Shown here in pieces: positions 7,756 to 11,716 of a stretch of 11,716 bases of DNA; position 1 is the stretch's first letter, and the number at the start of each line of letters is the position of its first letter. The translations under genes were made by a program, and so were the position numbers. Under the pieces are notes generated by a model, which worked only from the letters and a program-made list of their open reading frames with translations, was not told where the DNA came from and did not search any database. The stretch lies in the NCBI GenBank assembly GCA_018656255.1, contig JABHYI010000258.1, positions 1 through 11,716 of the forward strand, read 5' to 3'. Source of the DNA: Bacteroidota bacterium (GTDB lineage: Bacteria; Bacteroidota; Bacteroidia; Flavobacteriales; Flavobacteriaceae).

Positions 7756-7840
7756 AGAGAGGTGGCCGAGTGGCTTAAGGCGCACGCTTGGAAAGCGTGT
7801 ATACGGCAACGTATCGAGGGTTCGAATCCCTTCCTCTCTG
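7756..7840 (+). tRNA. tRNA-Ser (anticodon GGA)
   Basis: The acceptor stem AGAGAGG (7756-7762) pairs perfectly with CCTCTCT (7833-7839), with G7840 as discriminator base. The anticodon stem CACGC/GCGTG holds the seven-base loop TTGGAAA, which gives anticodon GGA and reads UCC/UCU serine codons. A long variable arm (TACG/CGTA with loop GCAA) marks it as a class II tRNA. The T loop TTCGAAT is canonical. The 3' CCA is not encoded (CAA follows) and must be added after transcription. Length is 85 nt. Confidence 0.97.
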
Positions 7841-7862
7841 CAAGGTTTTACCAAATAGAAAT

Positions 7863-7896
7863 AACAATCTGTTTTTTAATAATGACCAAGATTGTT
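7863..7896 (+). terminator. Weak terminator-like inverted repeat after tRNA-Ser
   Basis: AACAATCT (7863-7870) and AGATTGTT (7889-7896) are perfect inverted repeats with an 18-nt loop, followed by TAA and a T6 run. It could end the tRNA transcript. The stem is AT-rich and the loop long, so support is weak. The remaining sequence to 8032 holds no gene that I can see. Confidence 0.3.
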
Positions 7897-8032
7897 TAAT
7901 TTTTTGGTACAGAAATTGATATTATTTTAAGAGAATAGTACACATCGTTTCTAGTAATTAGTTAGTTATTAGGGCGTATGAAACTCTATGGTACACTAAT
8001 TAGCATAAAATGAAATAGCAAGCTTAAAATTC

Positions 8033-8064
8033 TTGTTTTTTACACAATAATTTTTATATCTTTA
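8033..8064 (+). promoter_or_regulatory. Promoter of the exbB-exbD operon
   Basis: TTG at 8033-8035 and TATCTTTA at 8057-8064 are 21 bp apart. They fit the Bacteroidetes -33/-7 promoter, with A in place of the final G. The box ends 48 bp before the exbB ATG, leaving an A-rich leader of about 40 nt, as is common in highly expressed Bacteroidetes genes. Confidence 0.5.
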
Positions 8065-8112
8065 GAACCTCAATTTAACTAAAAATTAAAACTAAACTTT
8101 AAGTCAATAGCA

Positions 8113-8901
8113 ATGAAAAAATTATTTTCTATTATGGCAATTGCCGCACTTGTTTTTGCGGGATCATTAACAGCAAACGCTGCAGTGCCAACAACTTCAA
8201 CTTCATTAGTAGCAGCATCTACAGTAACTCTTGTGCAAGATGATATAGCTCAAGAGGTAGATAACAGAACATGGCACCAGAAACTAAAAGAACGTTTCAT
8301 ACAAGGAGGTCCTGGTTTTATGGGAATTGTACTCGTATGTCTAATATTGGGTCTTGCTATGGCAATTGAGAGAATTATATTTTTAAATCTCTCTACAACA
8401 GACACTCAAAAATTGGCTGAAGGTGTAGAAGAGGCCTTAAAAAGTGGTGGTGTAGAAGCTGCAAAAGAGGTGTGTAGAAACACAAAAGGACCTGTAGCAT
8501 CTATTTACTATCAAGGTTTAGAGCGTGCAGATGAGAGCATTGAAGCTGCAGAGAAAGCGGTTGTAGCCTACGGAGGTGTACAAATGGGACAACTTGAGAA
8601 AAATGTATCTTGGGTATCACTATTTATCGCATTGGCTCCTATGCTTGGTTTCATGGGTACCGTAATTGGTATGATTACAGCCTTTGATAAAATTGAAGCA
8701 GCTGGAGACATGAACCCTTCACTTGTAGCAGGTGGTATTAAAGTTGCCTTATTAACAACAGTATTTGGACTTGTTGTAGCGATTATTCTTCAAATCTTTT
8801 ATAACTACATTATTGCAAAAATTGACAGTATTGTAAACTCTATGGAAGACGCATCAATTACACTAATTGATATGTTGATTGACTACAAAAACAAAAAATA
8901 A
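8113..8901 (+). CDS. exbB: MotA/TolQ/ExbB family proton channel subunit
   Basis: This 262-residue inner-membrane protein should form the proton channel of a TonB/Tol-type energiser with the ExbD proteins encoded downstream. It has a likely cleavable signal peptide (about 1-23, ending ANA/AVP), then a polar periplasmic stretch. Membrane helices lie at about 69-91, 166-190 and 206-230. The channel motif GTVIG (182-186) places T183 opposite T148 of E. coli ExbB. The third helix reads GGIKVALLTTVFGL (207-220), so T216 matches E. coli T181. The otherwise highly conserved Glu (E. coli E176 in GIAEALLAT) is V211 here, next to K210. The ATG at 8113 gives a proper signal peptide. It is the first gene of a four-gene operon with gaps of 19, 1 and 14 bp. 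The motor's outer-membrane client is unknown. Confidence 0.93.
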   Translation: MKKLFSIMAIAALVFAGSLTANAAVPTTSTSLVAASTVTLVQDDIAQEVDNRTWHQKLKERFIQGGPGFMGIVLVCLILGLAMAIERIIFLNLSTTDTQKLAEGVEEALKSGGVEAAKEVCRNTKGPVASIYYQGLERADESIEAAEKAVVAYGGVQMGQLEKNVSWVSLFIALAPMLGFMGTVIGMITAFDKIEAAGDMNPSLVAGGIKVALLTTVFGLVVAIILQIFYNYIIAKIDSIVNSMEDASITLIDMLIDYKNKK

Positions 8902-8920
8902 TCTTTAAAAGAACCAAACA

Positions 8921-9352
8921 ATGGGTTTACATAAAATTTCTAAAATAGTAGCTTTAGTTCTTGGTGTGGCTGGTGTCCTTTTATGGGGGATGTTGATGAT
9001 AAAAGGAGATAAAGCTGTAATAGCTAGTGGAGGAGAGGGTCTAGATTCTTTTCTTTATGTAGCGTATTTAACTTTTGCAATATTACTTATAACTGTTGTT
9101 GTTTTTGTTGTCAAAGGAATACTAGGTGGTGATGTAAAAAAAACACTTATGTCTGTAGGTGCTTTTTTACTCATATTTGTTATTTCTTATGTAATGGCCG
9201 ATGGAGTAGAATCCTTTACCAAAGACGGAGAAATAGTAACAGCTCAAACATCTAGATACATAGGTACGGGGCTTTACACCTTTTACATTTTGTCTGTGGT
9301 AGCAGTTGTTGCAATGGCATTTAGTGGAGTAAAAAAATTAACAAAACGATAG
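8921..9352 (+). CDS. Four-helix membrane protein of unknown function in the exbB-exbD operon
   Basis: I do not recognise a named family. The 143-residue protein has four predicted membrane helices at about 7-27, 44-66, 75-92 and 115-136, with short loops. The loop between helices 3 and 4 (about 93-114) is polar and acidic. The C-terminus is basic (KKLTKR), which favours a cytoplasmic end and, with four helices, a cytoplasmic N-terminus. It has no catalytic motif, no cysteines and no signal peptide. It lies 19 bp after exbB, and its stop is only 1 bp from the ATG of the first exbD, so translation is probably coupled. From its position I infer an accessory or assembly factor of the ExbB/ExbD complex. 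My recollection is that similar proteins recur at this place in flavobacterial genomes. Confidence 0.85.
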   Translation: MGLHKISKIVALVLGVAGVLLWGMLMIKGDKAVIASGGEGLDSFLYVAYLTFAILLITVVVFVVKGILGGDVKKTLMSVGAFLLIFVISYVMADGVESFTKDGEIVTAQTSRYIGTGLYTFYILSVVAVVAMAFSGVKKLTKR

Positions 9353-9353
9353 T

Positions 9354-9956
9354 ATGGGAAGAAGAGCAACACCAGAGGTGAATGCTGGTTCTATGGCAGA
9401 TATTGCGTTTTTATTACTTATCTTTTTTCTGGTAACAACTACCATAGAAAAAGACAAAGGAATTGCACGTCAATTACCTCCAAAACAAGACGAACAACCT
9501 CCAGTAGATATTAAAGAAAAGAACATTTTTGTTGTTACTGTAAACAAAGAAGATCAAATTCTTGCAGATAACGAGCTAATGGACATTCAAGATATCAGGC
9601 AAGCGGCTATTTCTTTTTTAGATAACGGTGGAGATGGTTCTTGTGATTACTGTAAAGGCGAAAAAGATATTGCCTCTTCAGATAATCCAGAGAAAGCTAT
9701 CATCACAGTAAAGAGTGATAGAGAGACCTCATACAAAACCTATATTCAGGTACAAAATGAATTGGTAGCTGCCTATAATTTCTTACGAAACAGAGAATCT
9801 GAGCGTTTGTTTGGGTTTGAGTTCACGAAAGTAAAAAGTGCTATAGCTACGGGTGATTTTAAAGGCAATGAGGAAAGAGCTCAAGCAAAACTACAAGAAA
9901 TTCAAGCTCTTTTTCCGATGAAATTATCTGAAGCAGAAGCAAAAAAATCTCAATAA
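9354..9956 (+). CDS. exbD: ExbD/TolR family protein with Cys-containing periplasmic insertion
   Basis: This is a single-pass inner-membrane protein of the ExbD/TolR family, partner of the ExbB channel. It has a short cytoplasmic N-terminus, a membrane helix at about 15-31, and a periplasmic domain. The proton-carrying aspartate is D16 in SMADIAFLLL, opposite D25 of E. coli ExbD. At 200 residues it is longer than E. coli ExbD (141). The extra length comes from an insertion at about 90-112, which holds a C-D-Y-C pair (C97, C100), and a charged C-terminal extension after about 150. The gene starts 1 bp after the stop of the four-helix protein gene and is followed after 14 bp by a second, different exbD. 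Confidence 0.93.
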   Translation: MGRRATPEVNAGSMADIAFLLLIFFLVTTTIEKDKGIARQLPPKQDEQPPVDIKEKNIFVVTVNKEDQILADNELMDIQDIRQAAISFLDNGGDGSCDYCKGEKDIASSDNPEKAIITVKSDRETSYKTYIQVQNELVAAYNFLRNRESERLFGFEFTKVKSAIATGDFKGNEERAQAKLQEIQALFPMKLSEAEAKKSQ

Positions 9957-9970
9957 TAAAAAACAGTTTT

Positions 9971-10444
9971 ATGTCTAAGTTTAATAAGAAAAAAGGCGGT
10001 GAATTGCCTGCAGTAAATACAGCATCTCTACCAGATATTGTATTTATGTTATTGTTTTTCTTTATGGTAGTAACTGTATTGAGAAAAGATAATATGCTGG
10101 TGCAACAAAAACTTCCTAAGGCAGATCAAGTTGAAAAGCTAAAGAAAGATCGTTCTGTTTTTATTTATGCTGGAAAACCAAGTTCTCGTTATAAAGAGAA
10201 GTTTGGTACCGAAGGAAAAATACAAATAGGAGACAAGTATACAGATATTAACGCTCTTGAATTTGCCTTGTCTGAAGCAAGAACCAAGTTAATACCAGAA
10301 CTACAGGGTAAGGTTGTTGTTGGCTTAAAGGTCGATGAACAAACCAACGTAGGTTTGCTTCAAGACGTCAAAGAAAAACTACGAGATCTTAATATGGTGA
10401 AAATTATTTACATTACTGCACCAGGTAACGACGTGCAACAGTAA
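9971..10444 (+). CDS. exbD: Second ExbD/TolR family protein
   Basis: This 157-residue ExbD paralogue has a basic cytoplasmic N-terminus (KKKGG), a membrane helix at about 21-38, and a periplasmic domain near the usual family size. The key aspartate is D22 in SLPDIVFMLL, opposite E. coli ExbD D25; N16 upstream is also typical. It lacks the cysteine insertion and long tail of the first ExbD, so the two are not simple duplicates. A C-terminal segment (about 110-150) with alternating strands and helix fits the ExbD periplasmic fold. It is the last gene of the operon and is followed by a strong hairpin terminator. The two ExbD proteins may form a heterodimer inside the ExbB ring, by inference from the two-ExbD stoichiometry known in E. 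coli. Confidence 0.92.
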   Translation: MSKFNKKKGGELPAVNTASLPDIVFMLLFFFMVVTVLRKDNMLVQQKLPKADQVEKLKKDRSVFIYAGKPSSRYKEKFGTEGKIQIGDKYTDINALEFALSEARTKLIPELQGKVVVGLKVDEQTNVGLLQDVKEKLRDLNMVKIIYITAPGNDVQQ

Positions 10445-10466
10445 ATAGAAATCATACTACAAATAC

Positions 10467-10502
10467 AAACGCCTTTTCTATTTTTAGAAAAGGCGTTTTT
10501 TT
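10467..10502 (+). terminator. Intrinsic terminator of the exbB-exbD operon
   Basis: A perfect 14-bp stem (10467-10480 with 10485-10498, core ACGCCTTTTCT/AGAAAAGGCGT) has a TTTT loop and runs into a T7 tract (10496-10502). It begins 22 bp after the exbD stop and separates the operon from the beta-barrel gene. Confidence 0.9.
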
Positions 10503-10527
10503 ATTTCACAAGCATTTAAAATTCGAT

Positions 10528-10535
10528 TATATTTA
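10528..10535 (+). promoter_or_regulatory. Probable -7 box for the beta-barrel gene
   Basis: TATATTTA matches TAnnTTTG except for the last base and ends 4 bp before the ATG at 10540. No good -33 box is visible. If it is used, the mRNA would be nearly leaderless from 10540, or would have a leader of about 20 nt if the ATG at 10561 is the true start. Confidence 0.35.
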
Positions 10536-10539
10536 GACC

Positions 10540-11238
10540 ATGGGTCACAAGGGTTATTTTATGTGTTGTTTTTTATGTGTGAGCGCACTCTTTGCTCAAA
10601 AAGAAGTTGCCTCAGATTCCTTGGATACAAAATATAGAGAAGATCAATTTTATTTTGGCATAACATATAATATTCTATTAGATACACCAGAGATGGTAGA
10701 CTCTCGTGGCTTAACGGCTTCTGTTCATTTTGGCTTTATGAGAGACCTACCTATCAATAAGCGTAGAAACGTATCTATTGCCGTTGGTATTGGCACTTCT
10801 TTTAATGAGTACGGTAATACACTTTTCATAGGAGAAGACGCAGCACAGCAGTCTATATTCACTTCTTTAGATGCTAATGATGTTACTTATGATGTAAATA
10901 GATTTAGCACCTCAAGTATAGAAATTCCTCTAGAATTTCGATGGCGCACCTCAAGTGCACAAATCTATAAGTTTTGGCGCTTTTACACCGGAATACGTTT
11001 AGGATATGACTATTGGTATAAATCTTCTTTCAAACAAGATGGCAACACCGTGATACAAACAGATATTCCAGAGTTTAATAACATGCGCCTTGGAGCCACC
11101 CTAAGTGTTGGATACAATACAGTAAACTTTTATGGCTATTATGGCATTACACCTTTCTTTGATAATGCTACCACAACAAACGGTACACCAATAGACATGA
11201 GAGCTTTAAAGCTAGGTCTTTTGTTTTTCTTTCTATAA
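10540..11238 (+). CDS. Outer-membrane beta-barrel protein (PorT-like / OMP_b-brl family)
   Basis: This 232-residue secreted protein has a signal peptide ending at about residue 19 (ALFA/QKE). The rest is rich in short amphipathic strands with aromatic girdles, such as FYFGITYNILL, WRFYTGIRLGYDYWY and FYGYYGITPFF. It ends in a hydrophobic-aromatic strand, LGLLFFFL. This pattern fits a Bacteroidetes eight- to ten-strand outer-membrane barrel of the PorT-like group. It need not be the true PorT/SprT of type IX secretion, which I recall beside ubiE in flavobacteria, so I give no symbol. The ATG at 10540 gives a basic residue (HK) before the hydrophobic core; the ATG at 10561 (residue 8) is an alternative but leaves no basic N-region. 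It lies beside the ExbB/ExbD operon, beyond a terminator, so a functional link is possible but unproven. Confidence 0.82.
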   Translation: MGHKGYFMCCFLCVSALFAQKEVASDSLDTKYREDQFYFGITYNILLDTPEMVDSRGLTASVHFGFMRDLPINKRRNVSIAVGIGTSFNEYGNTLFIGEDAAQQSIFTSLDANDVTYDVNRFSTSSIEIPLEFRWRTSSAQIYKFWRFYTGIRLGYDYWYKSSFKQDGNTVIQTDIPEFNNMRLGATLSVGYNTVNFYGYYGITPFFDNATTTNGTPIDMRALKLGLLFFFL

Positions 11239-11241
11239 AGA

Positions 11242-11255
11242 AAGCCTTCTGGCTT
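11242..11255. terminator. Weak bidirectional hairpin between convergent genes
   Basis: AAGCC (11242-11246) and GGCTT (11251-11255) form a 5-bp stem with a TTCT loop in the 20-bp gap between two convergent stops. On the + strand it is followed by GTTTT, and on the minus strand by TCTTT. It is short for an intrinsic terminator, but its position fits. Confidence 0.4.
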
Positions 11256-11258
11256 GTT

Positions 11259-11716
11259 TTAGACCCAAAAACCAAATAGTAAAAATTGCGGTATCCCACC
11301 AATAAAAAATCCAAAGCACAATTCTATCATGGTATGAGATTTTGTATGAAGCCTAGAGCTAGCAACCAATCCATTTATGATACATAAAGCCGATATACTG
11401 CCAAGTATGTTTATGTTAAAATGAATGCTAACTCCAATCAAAAACACCGTAACCCCTGCAACTGCCATTTGGTGAAGACTTACTTTAAATTTAAATAAAA
11501 CCAAAAAAAGGGCAGTTAGCGAAGCGGCTAAAATACCCGTAAAAAAGTAGTACAACTCTATATCTTCATAGGGTTTAAAGATTAGCTTGATAATTAGTAA
11601 CACCAACAACACTTGTATCATCAGAGGGTATTTGCGTTCTCGCACCTCAGAGAGATGTATACTAGAGACAATGCCGCTATTTTTGAGAAAAAAGAATAAA
11701 ATAACAGGTGTAAAAG
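11259..11716 (-). CDS. Divergent PAP2-like integral membrane protein, 5' end outside the window
   Basis: This is an incomplete gene. The frame stays open from the stop at 11259 to the right edge, giving 151 visible residues. A GTG at 11645 is an internal valine rather than the start. The residues upstream of it (hydrophobic FFFL, then SSIHLSEV) run smoothly into RERKYPL, a join typical of a conserved Bacteroidetes membrane family. About four membrane helices follow. Near the C-terminus, SRLHTKSHTMIE (11322-11357) fits the PAP2 phosphatase motif SRx5Hx3D with Glu for the final Asp. SLH about 40 residues earlier resembles the PSGH motif. The classic KxxxxxxRP motif is degenerate (RERKYP). It may be a lipid-phosphate phosphatase or an inactive relative. 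It converges with the beta-barrel gene across 20 bp. Confidence 0.72.
   Translation of the reverse strand, partial: FTPVILFFFLKNSGIVSSIHLSEVRERKYPLMIQVLLVLLIIKLIFKPYEDIELYYFFTGILAASLTALFLVLFKFKVSLHQMAVAGVTVFLIGVSIHFNINILGSISALCIINGLVASSRLHTKSHTMIELCFGFFIGGIPQFLLFGFWV

Noticed and set aside
7534..7854. Open frame of 106 codons on the minus strand across the end of ansA and the tRNA
   Set aside because: It runs antisense through the tRNA-Ser gene and ansA, and its protein has no recognisable features. It is a shadow frame.
1..11716. Mobile elements, CRISPR arrays, defence or toxin-antitoxin systems
   Set aside because: I found no transposase, integrase, direct-repeat array, target-site duplication or small paired genes. 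The tRNA-Ser gene is not followed by an integrase or a visible repeat of its 3' end, so there is no sign of an integrated island.

Overview
The window looks like a chromosomal segment of a member of the Flavobacteriaceae (Bacteroidetes). It is AT-rich, its promoters resemble the Bacteroidetes TTG/TTTG ... TAnnTTTG type rather than the sigma70 -35/-10 type, start codons mostly lack Shine-Dalgarno sequences, and the proteins resemble flavobacterial versions of their families. I place it by these traits only and do not name a species.

Layout. At the left is a short-chain polyprenyl diphosphate synthase (63-1034, +). It is followed by sucA and odhB, the E1 and E2 subunits of the 2-oxoglutarate dehydrogenase complex (1254-4001 and 4102-5316, +). 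A strong bidirectional terminator (5334-5367) separates odhB from a convergent gene for a small retropepsin-like aspartic protease (5402-5836, -). That gene shares a 48-bp divergent promoter gap with tatD (5885-6649, +). tatD lies 12 bp ahead of a type I asparaginase gene, ansA (6662-7693, +). A tRNA-Ser(GGA) gene follows at 7756-7840. Next comes a TonB/Tol-type energiser operon: exbB (8113-8901), a four-helix membrane protein of unknown function (8921-9352), and two exbD paralogues (9354-9956 and 9971-10444). It ends in a long hairpin terminator. A predicted outer-membrane beta-barrel protein (10540-11238, +) has its own promoter. The window closes with a convergent, 5'-truncated gene for a divergent PAP2-like membrane protein (11259 to the right edge, -).

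How the genes work together. sucA and odhB supply two of the three subunits of one TCA-cycle complex; the E3 subunit (Lpd) is not in this window. The exbB-X-exbD-exbD operon should form a proton-driven inner-membrane motor that powers an outer-membrane process. The adjacent beta-barrel gene fits a cell-envelope neighbourhood, although a terminator separates it. The remaining genes are housekeeping.

I see no insertion sequence, prophage, CRISPR array, toxin-antitoxin pair or other defence system. No gene-free stretch exceeds 300 bases; the longest are 7841-8112 and 1035-1253. Nothing here amounts to a clearly new system. The parts most worth following up are the energiser operon (the unknown four-helix protein, the missing conserved glutamate in ExbB, and the periplasmic Cys pair in one ExbD), the serine in the second catalytic site of the asparaginase, and the stand-alone retropepsin.
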